Shown: piece by piece, positions 1-10,285 of the stretch
Position numbering within the stretch: position 1 is the first letter of the stretch
Layout: the number at the start of each line of letters is the position of its first letter
Source: Artemia franciscana
Taxonomy: Eukaryota > Arthropoda > Branchiopoda > Anostraca > Artemiidae
Assembly (NCBI RefSeq): GCF_032884065.1
Contig: NC_088867.1
Location: 48,977,317 to 49,041,316 of the forward strand
Reading direction: 5' to 3'
DNA: 64,000 bases
Program-made: the position numbers and the translations under genes
Notes under the pieces: model-generated
What the model saw: only the letters and a program-made list of their open reading frames with translations
Databases searched by the model: none
Told to the model about the DNA's origin: nothing

Positions 1-2634
1 AAACCCTAAAAAAATTAGTGATTCTTATTTTACGACAAACAACAAAATGGTTTTCTTCACTTTTGAAGTTTCAGGCAGGTAAATAATCCTCGAAACGCAC
101 AGAAACTTTTCTAGGTCTACAGTGGCACTGGTGTTCTTCCTTTCTTCTGCTTCTCTCTCCTCATTTGAATAATTTACCACAGATGATAAATGAGACCCAA
201 CAATTAGAGCAAATTCTGTGGATGCTGTTGAACATGTAAAAATCAGCTAATGGTTTGTACATGCCTTTATTATTCTTCCCTACTTGTGTTCAGTTCTTAT
301 TATAACTTAGAACTTATCAAAACCGGTATTTCCAGAACCGGCGAAAAACCTTTTCTTTTTTCACTAGTTCATTCATGTAAACCAGTTTTAAGTTCTATAA
401 ATTTTTTTCCGATCCTACAGAATTAAGAATGTTCACTTATCTACTAAATTTGATACGAAATGCAAAATAGGAATCAAACTTTCTTACAAAGAAAAAGGCT
501 GTTTATTGTCCTTCAAACTCGGTGCACAACAGATGAGAACCGATATTTCACTCTGCCGCTATTGGCATGTAAAATAAAATTGATTTATTAAAACAAATTA
601 ACTTTTTTAATATATTAGAGAACTTTAATATGATAACCAAAAACTTAAACTTTAAGGAGAAGCAAAAACTTTTGTGATTTGACTTGCATCTCAATGTTGT
701 CCTTTTCATAAGTCTTGAACCCCCCCCCCCCAAACAAAAAATGATACCAAGTCTCTCCATCACTAAATTCACAAACTGAACAATTTCTTTTATCAGTTCT
801 AAATAAAAATGAATTTAATTTACAATAACTATTGAAATACAGAGAAAATAGCTTTTTTTCTTTTTTGGTAAAGTAATAATTTTTCTCGGTTGTGTGAAGT
901 ATTATTGTGTTTATGTGCTCGTCTGTAAATTCACCTTAATTTGGTCAGTCAATGGTGAGTCAATTTGGTCCAACGTCTTATATTCTTGTAGAAAATTATG
1001 GACTAAATTAACCCCCAGAAACTCTCAATAATTCAACTCTAACACTCAAGCTGTTTTATAGTAATATAGATACGCGATTCAGACAACCTGGGTACACATA
1101 GTTTCTGTCGTTCTAGATCCCTGCTTCGAATCGGTAACAGATTCTAGTAAACTGACTGTGCAGTATTTCACAGATCCTGGTAAAATGAATATTACTGCGC
1201 GAAATAAGACGTCTCGTTGAATTGAGCCATGCAACTTCATTCCATAGACACAGGCCTCAGGACCAGGCTAAGTATATCCTTGTTTTCAGACCCATGTATT
1301 AACCTAAATTTCAAAACCTTAGAAAATAAGCTAATCACCATATTTCCCATAATGATAGGCCTGAAGATTTCGTGTCACTTCTTATAACCTTTCTTAAAAA
1401 GAGGCAGCATATTATAGCTCATTTTTTTTATCTGTGCCTTAGGCAAACTATTAATGACGCCATCTATTCAATCATAATCTTTATCTAGATTGCTCTGTTA
1501 AAAATAAAACAACTGTTTACCTTTTTATATTTTAATTGTAAAAAAGGTAAAAGAATGCAAACTAGGAAAAGTTAAAACTAAATTATTCTGTTCAATTGTC
1601 CTAATTTCAAAGTTGAAGTAAGTTGATTTCTTTTGAACTTCTGTTCTAAAACCGAACCAGTTTGAATCAATAGGCCTAACACATGTCTCAAGGTTTTTAT
1701 CAGTACATTGAAGGGGGGTGAAATACTATTTAGAACTCTTAGGACGCTCATTGCCTTTCTATAACTGTAATGCATTAAGGAACCCAGACATGCATGGGTC
1801 AATCTAGTAGCCTACTTAGGCATTGGGTAAATAGGCTAGTTGCTCTCTGGACCAAATTTCTGTGACATTTTAAAGAAAGCAGTTGGACTAGCCTAGGTGC
1901 AGTTAATTTTTTCATTTAATATTTCAGCCAATTCATTGAAGTTTAATTCACCTGACTCTACAACTCTAGCACCAGATGAAGTTTAGCTTAAGCACTCTAG
2001 CCTGTATACCCAGAGATTGGTGTGCAGGGCCTGAGATCATGGTCATAATATAGGAGGAGCAATTATAATTTAGCCTCCAGCAGGAGCAGTAACAATATGA
2101 TTCCTAGTGTTCAGCAGGAATGTTGTGGTTTTGACATGACAACAGTATTTAGCCTAGAGATAAGCTGCTAAACTGTACAATAGTCTGTCCATTTATCAAT
2201 CCATCTGGGAGAATAATATTATACTAAATAGAAAAACTAAAGATTATAAAGTAGAATAAAAATGGGGGATAGGGTACCACAAGGAGTCCCAGGGTAGGTT
2301 AAATTAAATTAACTAAAGAAATAAAAGAAAAATACAATTTTCTGGTAACCAGGGCCAAAAGGATTTAAATCAGTGTTCAAATTCATGTCTAGCTAGGATC
2401 TCATGTCTAGCCAGAAATCAACATCTAGGAAACTATCATTCCCATGAAGAATTCAGTGCATAGCTAAAACTACAACTATAGTTCCAAATAGATTACAGTT
2501 GTCATTTTTAGCCAATCAAGAGGGTTTATGGGGGTAAAACCTTCAAAATTGAATTTTTTGTTTTACTGTCACAAGATAATGGATAAGACATGCCAAACAA
2601 TTCCCTTGGTGTGCTTCACTATAATGTTTGGTAG
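1..2634. other. No gene recognised
   Basis: AT-rich apparently unique DNA. Open frames are short, lack recognisable domains and show no splice-consistent organisation. The AAACCCTAAA at the very start is a single occurrence and not a telomeric array. I see no RNA gene here. Confidence 0.6.
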
Positions 2635-2887
2635 GGTAAGACAACCAGTACTGGGACACTTCAATCACTCTGCCTATTCTAAGACAGAATCTTTGGTTAG
2701 ATTGCAACATGTTCAATACTGGGCCAAAAGACAACAGGTTTTTTGGAAGCAACCCAGAAAAATGTATAGATTGGTTATCCAAGATTAAAGTCTTTTGTCC
2801 CAGTTTTGCCCATGTTGTAATCCAATCAAAGATTTTGTATCAGAATAGGCAGAGTGACCAAAGTGTCCCAGTACTGGTTGTCTTACC
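2635..2887. repeat. Imperfect inverted repeat, ~98-bp arms
   Basis: The left arm (2635-2731) begins GGTAAGACAACCAGTACTGG. The right arm (2790-2887) is its imperfect reverse complement, ending CCAGTACTGGTTGTCTTACC. About 58 bp separate the arms. Both arms carry the CACTCTGCCTATTCT block and end near CAAAAGAC. It could be a small foldback or MITE, or an inverted duplication. No target duplication is obvious. Confidence 0.75.
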
Positions 2888-3589
2888 TGTAGCATGTTTG
2901 CCTAAAAAAGAAAAAACAATTAATGAGAAAATGCAAATTAAATTTCAGTTTAAAAATGTAAACATAGATGATTAAAATAGTGGAACTTGACACATTCTGA
3001 TTGGTTATAATCAAAAATCCTTGACTTTGAGTTCTAGAGTCTAGAACTGGATGCTTAGCTGTAACTTGTCTAGCCAAACACCAAATTTTTCTTGTAACAG
3101 TAGTTGTCTAGACATAGATGATCTAGGATTAATCTAGTTCACTTAGAATTCCCAGCCATACATTCTGTGGCTTTTTCTGTGAGGCTTTTGCAAAGTCACA
3201 AAATCATTTGTGAGATTAGAATTTTGACATATTTTGCCATGTAAGTGTTGGGGCTTAATGAGGTCCTACCACTTGTCACCCCCAAATGCAGGCACTGTAT
3301 ATACATACCTCAAGTTTATTTGGAGCAGCTAAAGATTAGGATCCAATTTACTATTCCATCCATATATAAAAAGATCAGTTAAATTCTGGATTTTTTTTTG
3401 AGGGGTCAATCTGTTGATGTTTAGATGACCATGCTAGCTAAGAGACAAATATATGGTAAGATACTCAGTAGTTAAACTGCTAATCACCACTTGAACAGTA
3501 AAATCTATTATACTTCTTATGTGTTCTGTTATCTTAAATCACACTTGCTAGTAATAAAATGAATCCTGTGTCCACCAGCTTCAGTGATG
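2888..3589. other. No gene recognised
   Basis: AT-rich DNA between the inverted repeat and the retrotransposon fragment. Only short frames are present and I recognise no repeat. Confidence 0.55.
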
Positions 3590-4050
3590 ATAGTTTGTAC
3601 TCTCTGAGGTCCCAAGCATTGGTCCAGGGGGTTTATTGAGCCACTCCCTGTATGCTGATGATTTTAACCATCTATGCAGGTAGAGGTCACTGTTTCTTCA
3701 ATGAGGGAGTCCTACAAACTGACAACTCCATTTGAGAAGAATTTTGTTCCTCAATCTGGTATTTGCTTGTTTCCGGAAAAGCTTATGAGGGTGGCCATGA
3801 ACTCTCCTTGAATTGTCTAGTTTGAAAGGGTCAAGAATGATATCCTCAGTATTTAGAAGCTTGTATGCTGTTATCACATTGCCTTGTCTGCATCTATATG
3901 TTAGAGATGGTATTCTGAGCTGACATAGACAGGGTAGATATGGGACATCTTAGAGGTCTTTAATACATTTTGTTGCCCTCCTCTGTACTGATTCCATTGC
4001 TGCTTAATTAGTCTTGTTGGTTGGGCATGCAACATATATTCCAAACTCTA
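3590..4050 (-). pseudogene. Non-LTR retrotransposon ORF2 C-terminus, degraded
   Basis: Read on the minus strand, one frame with three stops gives a typical LINE region downstream of the reverse transcriptase: MESVQRRATKCIKDL, then LRIPSLTYRCRQGNVITAYK, then HPHKLFRKQANTRLRNK. The order ESVQRRAT, L.SL.YRR..G, YK.LN, KLF.K matches the CR1/RTE-type C-terminal segment that follows the polymerase thumb. Polymerase and endonuclease are missing, and the fragment stops against Helitron sequence at about 4056. The family assignment is by pattern only. It is a dead 5'-truncated copy. Confidence 0.7.
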
Positions 4051-4055
4051 GCCTT

Positions 4056-4951
4056 CACCTAGTTGGTGGGGGCGCTTCTTGGTGGGGACAATTAAAAATT
4101 TCTCTTTCAATGATCTTCTTACAATTAAAAATTTGTCTTTGAACGATTTTCTTAAATACCCGTGTCCTGGTCTTCATTTATATTCCCTGTGTCCCAGTCA
4201 TCATTTGTGTCCTGGTATCCCAGTCTGTAATTTCTCTTTGAGTGTCCTGGTCGTCATTTATATTCCCTCTGTCCTGGTTGTCATTTGTGTCCCAGTCTGT
4301 AATTTCTCTTTGAGTGTTTTTTCTTTTTAGTTTTTTTTTAGTTTTTTAGCTTTTTTTAGTTTTTTTTTCTTCTTTATTTTTCAGCGTCACTATGAAATAC
4401 ATATCGCCAAACCTTTGTTTTTAACTAAAATCTGGTAGGCATTGATGACCTTATCCAAGTCAAAATCCCAAACCCAATCATCATCACTATCATTTTCAGT
4501 TTTGATATGTTTTGACTCTTGCTGTCCGGGTGGATTTTCATCTAACTGCGCGGTTTTGTGTTCTTTAGCTGCAAGCCTGTTTTCTTGCTGTTCTTGTGAT
4601 TCCTCAGCATGCTTTCTTTTCTTACTTTCTCTGTCAGCTGCAAGCCTGTTTTCTTGCTGTTCTTGTGATTCCTCGGCACACTTCTTTTTCTTACTTTCCC
4701 TATCAGCTGCAAGTTTTTGGCATAGACTCTTTGAGCAGCTTCCTCGGCTGTTGCCATTGTAGGTTCTTCAGTCATTTTACAATTAAACATTTTTCCGTCC
4801 ACAATCTTCTTGCAATTAAAAATTTGTCTTTGAACGATTTTCTTAAATACTTTTAATGACGTCATCGTCATAACAAACATGACGACAACTAACTTCATGA
4901 CGACATGATGACATGACGTCACTAAAAAGACAACTTATTTTTATATATATA
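4056..4951 (-). mobile_element. Non-autonomous Helitron copy (H1), 3'-truncated
   Basis: The minus-strand 5' end reads TATATATATAAAAATAAGTTG at the right edge, followed inward by TGACGTCA motifs, the Rep-like leader and repeats, minisatellite of GTCCTGGTCGTCATTTATATTCCC type at about 4163-4315, and at the left only a scrap of the 3' end (CACCTAGTTGGTGGGGGCGC). The terminal hairpin and CTAG are missing. The 5' end directly abuts the CTAG of the next copy at 4952. Confidence 0.8.
4440..4790 (-). pseudogene. Broken copy of the Helitron-borne basic-repeat/acidic-tail ORF
   Basis: It is homologous to the intact frame at 6437-6841: MTEEPTMATAEEAAQRVYAK, then basic repeats, then the acidic stretch before NAYQ. 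Here a missing base after AQRVYAK moves the 69-bp repeats into another frame, and the tail after NAYQ is changed. Function unknown; decayed. Confidence 0.65.
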
Positions 4952-5009
4952 CTAGCTGTTGGGGTGGCGCTTTGCGCCACCCCAACACCTAGTTGGTGGG
5001 GGCGCTTCA

Positions 5010-5485
5010 CATATATTTTTTTAGTTTTCTTTTTCTCCTTTATTTTTCAGTTTTTTTCCTTTTTTTAGTTTTTTTTTCCTTTTTCAGTTCTTTTAGTTTT
5101 TACCTTTTTTAGTTTTTTTTAGTTTTTTAGATAAAATTTTTTTTTAGTTTTTTCCTTTTTTTCTTTTTAGTTTTTTATTGGTTTTTACCTTTTTTTTTAG
5201 CTTTTTCAGTTTTTTTTAGTTTTTTCTTTTAACTTTTTTTTTAGTTTTTATCTTTTTTATTTTTTTTATTTTTATTCTTAATTTTATTAGTTTTCTTTTT
5301 CTCTTCTATTTTTCAGTTTTTTCCTTTTTTTAAGTTTTTTTTTAGTTTTCAGTTTTTTAGTTTTTTTTAGTTTTTTTAGTTTTTTAGCTTTTTTATTTTT
5401 TTTATTAGTTTTTTGTTTTTTTGTAGTTTTTGCCTTTTTTTAGTTTTTTCAGTTTTTTTTTAGTTTTTAGTTTTTACCTTTTTTA
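5010..5485. repeat. T-rich low-complexity tract (TTTTTAGTTTTTT type)
   Basis: Irregular repeats of TTTTTTAG, TTTTTCC and TTTTTACC units on the plus strand. The same composition occurs inside most non-autonomous Helitrons of the window, on whichever strand is consistent with the element's orientation, so it is an internal part of the elements. Confidence 0.85.
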
Positions 5486-5486
5486 G

Positions 5487-5565
5487 CCTAACCAGGATTT
5501 GAACCTGGGACCTTCATTCTCTGTTCTGACACCCTCTCTCATCGAGTGACTACTCCAGCATGTTC
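5487..5565 (-). repeat. tRNA-like module (SINE head?), type A
   Basis: On the minus strand, CCAGGTTCAAATCCTGG forms a perfect T-arm with a B-box. The 5' half is degenerate and no matching acceptor strand is visible, so a functional tRNA gene is unlikely. A near-identical copy lies at 9957-10035 in another Helitron, so it was copied as part of the element. Confidence 0.6.
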
Positions 5566-5695
5566 ATTTTGGTGTTTTAAATGGTATATTATTAACCAAA
5601 TTAATGTATTTTACAATATACTAAGCATCGTCAAAGCAAAAATGACGACAACTAATTTCATGACGTCAGCCGACACAGAAACATGACGTCACCTG

Positions 5696-5843
5696 CGGCA
5701 CCCCAACACCTAGTTGGTGGGGGCGCTTCGCGCCCCCCCAAGCCCCTCCCCCCCCGCGCGCGTAAGTCGTTACGCGCCATATTAGTTACGCGCCATTGTA
5801 GTTGTGTCCCTATGTCCCACCTGTGAATATAGATATATATATA

Positions 5844-5879
<36 letters not shown>

Positions 5880-7009
5880 TTTAACTACGTAAAACTTGCG
5901 AATATACAACATTCTTTGCTGTCCCATTGTCTGTGCATATAAATAGATTGTCAGGTTTACCGACTCTTGAACATGCAACATATAATGGTCCATGGGAAAA
6001 CAATCCGTATTCAGATCTATACCTCACGATTCTAATGATTGCCCTTGAGCTTTGTTGATTGTGATTGCTAATCGATCATTCCCAGTTTGTAATTTCTCTT
6101 TGAGTGTCCCGGTCGTCATTTATATTCCCTGTGTCCCGGTGTCCCGGTCGTCATTTGTGTCTTGGTGTCTATATATCCGGCCTGTGCCCCCGGCGTCCCC
6201 GTTGTAGTTGTGTCCCTGTGTCCCAGTCGTCATTTATATTCCCTCTGTCCCGGTCGTGATTTGTGTCCGGGTGTCCCAGTCTGTAATTTCTCTTTGAGGT
6301 TCCCGGTCATCACTTATATTTCCTCTGTCTCGGTCGTCATTTGTGTCCCGGTCTGTAATTTCTCTTTGAGTGTTTTTTCTTTTTAGTTTTTTTTAGTTTT
6401 TTACCTTTTTTCTTTTTTCAGTTTTCTTTTTCTTCTTTATTTTTCAGCGTCACTATGAAGTACATATCGACGAACCTTTCTTTTTTTAACGTACATCTGG
6501 TAGGCATTGATGACCTTATCCAAGTCAAAATCCCAAACCCAATCATCATCGCTATCATTTTCAGTTTTGATATGTTTTGACTCTCGCTGTCCAGGTGGAT
6601 TTTCATCTAACTGCGTGGTTTTGCATTCTTTAGCCGCAAGCCTGTTTTCTTGCTGTTCTTGTGATTCCCCGGCACGCTTTCTTTTCTTACTTTCTCTATC
6701 AGCTGCAAGGCTGTTTTCTTGCTGTTCTTGTGATTCCTCGGAACGCTTTCTTTTCTTACTTTCTCTATCAGCAGCAAGTTTTTTGGCATAAACTCTTTGA
6801 GCAGCTTCCTCGGCCTTTGCCATTGTAGGTTCTTCAGTCATTTTACAATTAAACATTTTTCCGTGAACAAATGTCTTAAATACCGTTAATGACGTCACCG
6901 TCATAGCGAAAATGACTACAACTAACTTCATGACGTCAGCCGACACAGAAACATGACGTCACCTGATCCACAGATCCACAGACAGACAACTTATTTTTAT
7001 ATATATAGA
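5696..7009 (-). mobile_element. Non-autonomous Helitron copy (H3) with intact small ORF
   Basis: The left edge is a truncated 3' hairpin (GCACCCCAACACCTAGTTGG). It continues through GCGCGCGTAAGTCGTTACGCGCC, a TA tract (about 5829-5875), a relic of the helicase C-terminus (AACATGCAACATATAATGGTCC, complementary to the ATAT-GTTGCATGTT segment), minisatellite (6090-6375) and the ORF at 6437-6841. At the right are three TGACGTCA motifs and the TC terminus (GA at 7008-7009 on the plus strand). Confidence 0.85.
6437..6841 (-). CDS. Helitron-borne small protein: basic repeats plus acidic tail
   Basis: Intact frame of 134 residues starting MTEEPTMAKAEEAAQRVYAK. Residues ~20-75 are two ~23-residue basic repeats of pattern LAADRESKKRKR..ESQEQQEN, the same unit found at the N-terminus of the Helitron Rep, and probably helical. 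An acidic segment with NDSDDDWVWDFDLDKVINAY follows, then a basic end (VKKRKVRR). An in-frame ATG at 6931 would add a hydrophobic MKLVVVIFAMTVTS stretch. I prefer 6841 because the equivalent leader frame in the autonomous copy at 34431-39431 runs into a stop. Related frames lie at 18119 and, broken, at 4440-4790. The acidic tail is absent from the autonomous Rep. Function unknown; it could be a captured host exon or a Rep derivative acting in trans. Confidence 0.55.
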   Translation of the reverse strand: MTEEPTMAKAEEAAQRVYAKKLAADRESKKRKRSEESQEQQENSLAADRESKKRKRAGESQEQQENRLAAKECKTTQLDENPPGQRESKHIKTENDSDDDWVWDFDLDKVINAYQMYVKKRKVRRYVLHSDAEK

Positions 7010-7016
7010 AAGAAGA

Positions 7017-7173
7017 TAGCTGTTAGGGTGGCGCTTCGCGCCACCCCAACACCTAGTTGGTGGGGGCGCTTCGCGCCCCCCCCCCCCCAAGCCCCCCCGC
7101 GCGCGTAAGTCGTTACGCGCCATATTAGTTACGCGCCATTGTCGTTGTGTCCCTATGTCCCACCTGTGAGTAT

Positions 7174-7254
<81 letters not shown>
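7017..7254 (-). mobile_element. Helitron 3'-end fragment (H4)
   Basis: Contains hairpin GTGGCGCTTCGCGCCAC, the second GC-rich hairpin and the GTAAGTCGTTACGCGCC block, then a long TA tract that runs straight into the CTAG of the next copy. The terminal tetranucleotide is altered (CTAT on the minus strand). Everything 5' of the TA tract is lost. Confidence 0.75.
7168..7254. repeat. (TA)n microsatellite
   Basis: An almost pure TA run in the Helitron 3' non-coding region, just inside the hairpin block. The same position carries TA runs of very different length in other copies. Several fragments end or begin in such runs, so they look like breakpoints. Confidence 0.9.
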
Positions 7255-7255
<1 letters not shown>

Positions 7256-7444
7256 TAGCTGTTGGGGTGGCGCTTCGCGCCACCCCAACACCTAGTTGGT
7301 GGGGGCGCTTCGCGCCCCCCCCAAGCCCCCCCGCGCGCGTAAGTCGTTACGCGCCATAATAGTTACGCGCCATTGTAGTTGTGTCCCTATGTCCCATTGT
7401 CTTTGCATATAAATAGATTGTCAGGTTTACCGACTCTTGAACAT

Positions 7445-8554
7445 GCAACATATAATGGTCCATGGGAAAACAATCTGTATTCAGATCTATACCTCATGAT
7501 TCTAATGATTGCCCTTGAGCTTTGTTGATGGTGATTGCTAATCGACCATTCCCTGTCCCGGTGTCCCGGTCGTCATTTACATCCCCCTGTTTCCCCCGGT
7601 GTCCCCGTTGTAGTTGTGTCCCTGTGTCCCGGTCGTCATTTATATTCCCTGTGTCCCGGTCGTTTTTTTCCTTTTTTTTCTTTTTTAGCTTATTTAGATT
7701 TTTAGATTTTTTAGTTTTTTTATTAGTTTTTATTTTTTTTTTCTTTTTAGTTTTTTTGTCCCGGTCGTCATTTATATCCCCCTGTTTCCCCCGGTGTCCC
7801 CGATGTAGTTGTGTCCCTGTGTCCCGGTCGTCATTTATATTCCCTGTGTCCCGGTCGTCATTTGTATCCCGGTGTATTTTTTTTTTTATTTTTTTCTTTT
7901 TTAGTTCTTTTAGTTTTTACCTTTTTTAGTTTTTTTTAGTTTTTTAGATGAATATTTTTTTTAGTTTTTTCCTTTTTTTATTAGTTTTTAGTTTTTTTTG
8001 CAACATATAATGGTCCATGGGAAAACAATCTGTATTCAGATCTATACCTCATGATTCTAATGATTGCCCTTGAGCTTTGTTGATGGTGATTGCTAATCGA
8101 CCATTCCCTGTCCCGGTGTCCCGGTCGTCATTTACATCCCCCTGTTTCCCCCGGTGTCCCCGTTGTAGTTGTGTCCCTGTGTCCCGGTCTTCATTTATAT
8201 TCCCTGTGTCCCGGTCGTTTTTTTCCTTTTTTTCTTTTTTAGCTTATTTAGATTTTTAGATTTTTTAGTTTTTTTATTAGTTTTTATTTTTTTTTTCTTT
8301 TTAGTTTTTTTGTCCCGGTCGTCATTTATATCCCCCTGTTTCCCCCCGGTGTCCCCGATGTAGTTGTGTCCCTGTGTCCCGGTCGTCATTTATATTCCCT
8401 GTGTCCCGGTCGTCATTTGTATCCCGGTGTATTTTTTTTTTTATTTTTTTCTTTTTTAGTTCTTTTAGTTTTTACCTTTTTTAGTTTTTTTTAGTTTTTT
8501 AGATGAATATTTTTTTTAGTTTTTTCCTTTTTTTATTAGTTTTTAGTTTTTTTT
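7445..8554. repeat. 555-bp direct tandem duplication
   Basis: GCAACATATAATGGTCCATG starts at 7445 and again at 8000. The two units match nearly base for base through helicase relic, minisatellite and T-rich tract, with a few substitutions and length changes in T runs. Their similarity suggests a recent event. Confidence 0.9.
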
Positions 8555-8935
8555 TGTAGTTTTTGCCTTTTTTTAGTTTTTTCAGTTTTTTTTTTAGTTT
8601 TTTATTGGTTTTTACCTTTATTTTAGCTTATTTTTCAGTTTTTTTCCTTTTTTTTTTAGTTTTTAGTTTTTTTAGTTTTTTATCTTTTTTTTAGTTTTTT
8701 TAGTTTTTTTAGTTTTTTAGCTTTTTTATTTTTTTTTATTAGTTTTTAGTTTTTTTTGTAGTTTTTGCCTTTTTTTAGTTTTTTTAGTTTTTTAGCTTTT
8801 TTATTAGTTTTTAGTTTTTTTTGTAGTTTTTGCCTTTTTTTAGTTTTTTTAGTTTTTTAGCTTTTTTATTTTTTTTATTAGTTTTTAGTTTTTTTGTAGT
8901 TTTTGCCTTTTTTAGTTTTTTCAGTTTTGACGTCA
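8555..8935. repeat. T-rich low-complexity tract
   Basis: Repeats of TTTTTAGTTTTTTTTGTAGTTTTTGCCTTTTTT-like units with a loose ~65-bp periodicity at 8730-8930. Internal to Helitron H5. Confidence 0.8.
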
Positions 8936-9464
8936 CCTGATCCAGTTTTTTCAGGTGACGTCACCTGACCCATCCATCCATCCATCCACAGACAACTTAT
9001 TTTTATATATATAGATATATATATATATATATATATATATGTTTTTAACTACGTAAAACTTGCGAATATACAACATTCTTTGCTGTCCCATTGTCTGTGC
9101 ATATAAATAGATTGTCAGGTTTACCGACTCTTGAACATGCAACATATAATGGTCCATGGGAAAACAATCCGTATTCAGATCTATACCTCACGATTCTAAT
9201 GATTGCCCTTGAGCTTTGTTGATTGTGATTGCTAATCGACCATTCCCTGAGTCGCCATCGTCATTTATATATCCCCCTGTGCACCCCGGCGTCCCCTTTG
9301 TAGTTATGTCCCTGTGTCCCGGTCGTCATTTATATTCCCTGTGTCCCGGTCGTCATTTGTGTCCCGGTGTCCCAGTCTGTGATTTTTCTTTGAGTGTCCC
9401 GGGCGTCATTTCTATTCCTTGTGTCCCGGTGTCCCGGTCGTCATTTATATCCCCCTGTGCAGTT

Positions 9465-9957
9465 TTTTTATTTTTATTTATATTTTTTTAGTTTTCTTTT
9501 TCTCCTTTATTTTTCAGTTTTTTTCCTTTTTTTAGTTTTTTTTCTTTTTCAGTTCTTTTAGTTTTTACCTTTTTTAGTTTTTTTTTAGTTTTTTAGATGA
9601 AATTTTTTTTTAGTTTTTTTCCTTTTTTTCTTTTTAGTTTTTTATTGGTTTTTACCTTTTTTTTTTTAGCTTTTTCAGTTTTTTTAGTTTTTTTTTTACT
9701 TTTTATTTTTTTTTATTTTTTTTATTTTTATTCTTAATTTTATTAGTTTTCTTTTTCTCTTTTATTTTTCAGTTTTTTCCTTTTTTTTAAGTTTTTTTTT
9801 TTAGATTTTAGTTTTTTTATTTTTTTAGTTTTTTTTTAGTTTTTTTAGTTTTTTAGCTTTTTTATTTTTTTTTATTAGTTTTTAGTTTTTTTTGTAGTTT
9901 TTGCCTTTTTTTAGTTTTTTCAGTTTTTTTTTAGTTTTTAGTTTTTTACCTTTTTTA
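9465..9957. repeat. T-rich low-complexity tract
   Basis: Internal T-rich filler of Helitron H6, very similar to 5010-5485, which lies at the equivalent position of H2. Confidence 0.8.
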
Positions 9958-10035
9958 GCCTAACCAGGATTTGAACCTGGGACCTTCATTCTCTGTTCTG
10001 ACACCCTCTCTCATCGAGTGACTACTCCAGCATGT
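9957..10035 (-). repeat. tRNA-like module (SINE head?), type A
   Basis: Second copy of the module at 5487-5565. The minus strand gives a perfect 5-bp T-arm around TTCAAAT. The flanks match the first copy for well over 100 bp, so it was carried by the Helitron. Confidence 0.6.
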
Positions 10036-10285
10036 TCATTTTGGTGTTTTAAATGGTATATTATTAACCAAATTAATGTGTTTTACAATATACTAAGCAT
10101 CGTCAAAGCAAAAATGACGACAACTAATTTCATGACGTCAGCCGACACAGAAACATGACGTCACCTGATCCACAGATCCACAGAAAGACAACTTATTTTT
10201 ATATAGATAGAAGATAAGATCTATCTATCTATATATATCTATATATATAAAAATAAGTTGTCTGTCTGTGGATCTGTGGATCAGG

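Larger units (their letters stand above)
4952..5695 (-). mobile_element. Non-autonomous Helitron copy (H2), 5'-truncated
   Basis: The left edge is a perfect minus-strand 3' end: CTAG at 4952-4955, then hairpin GGGGTGGCGC/GCGCCACCCC and a second GC hairpin. The interior is almost wholly T-rich CTTTTTTAGTTTTTT-type repeat plus a tRNA-like module (5487-5565). The right part has TGACGTCA motifs and ends at GACGTCACCTG, where the next copy's 3' end begins, so the TC terminus is missing. Confidence 0.8.
7255..9015 (-). mobile_element. Non-autonomous Helitron copy (H5) with internal duplication
   Basis: CTAG and a perfect hairpin lie at the left (7255-7281). The helicase C-terminal relic follows, then minisatellite and T-rich tracts. 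The block 7445-7999 is repeated at 8000-8554. The right end holds TGACGTCA motifs, CATCCATCCATCCATCC and the 5' terminus at about 9015. The Rep-like ORF is absent. Confidence 0.8.
9016..10207 (-). mobile_element. Non-autonomous Helitron copy (H6), 3' end missing
   Basis: Begins at the left in a TA tract without hairpin, then the relic of the helicase end (GTTTTTAACTACGTAAAACTTGCG), minisatellite (9240-9460), T-rich tract, tRNA-like module, TGACGTCA motifs and a 5' end with GA at 10206-10207. It faces the 5' end of the next, plus-strand Helitron. Confidence 0.8.

Noticed and set aside
1-12. AAACCCTAAA at the window start as telomeric repeat
   Set aside because: Single occurrence with no tandem continuation.
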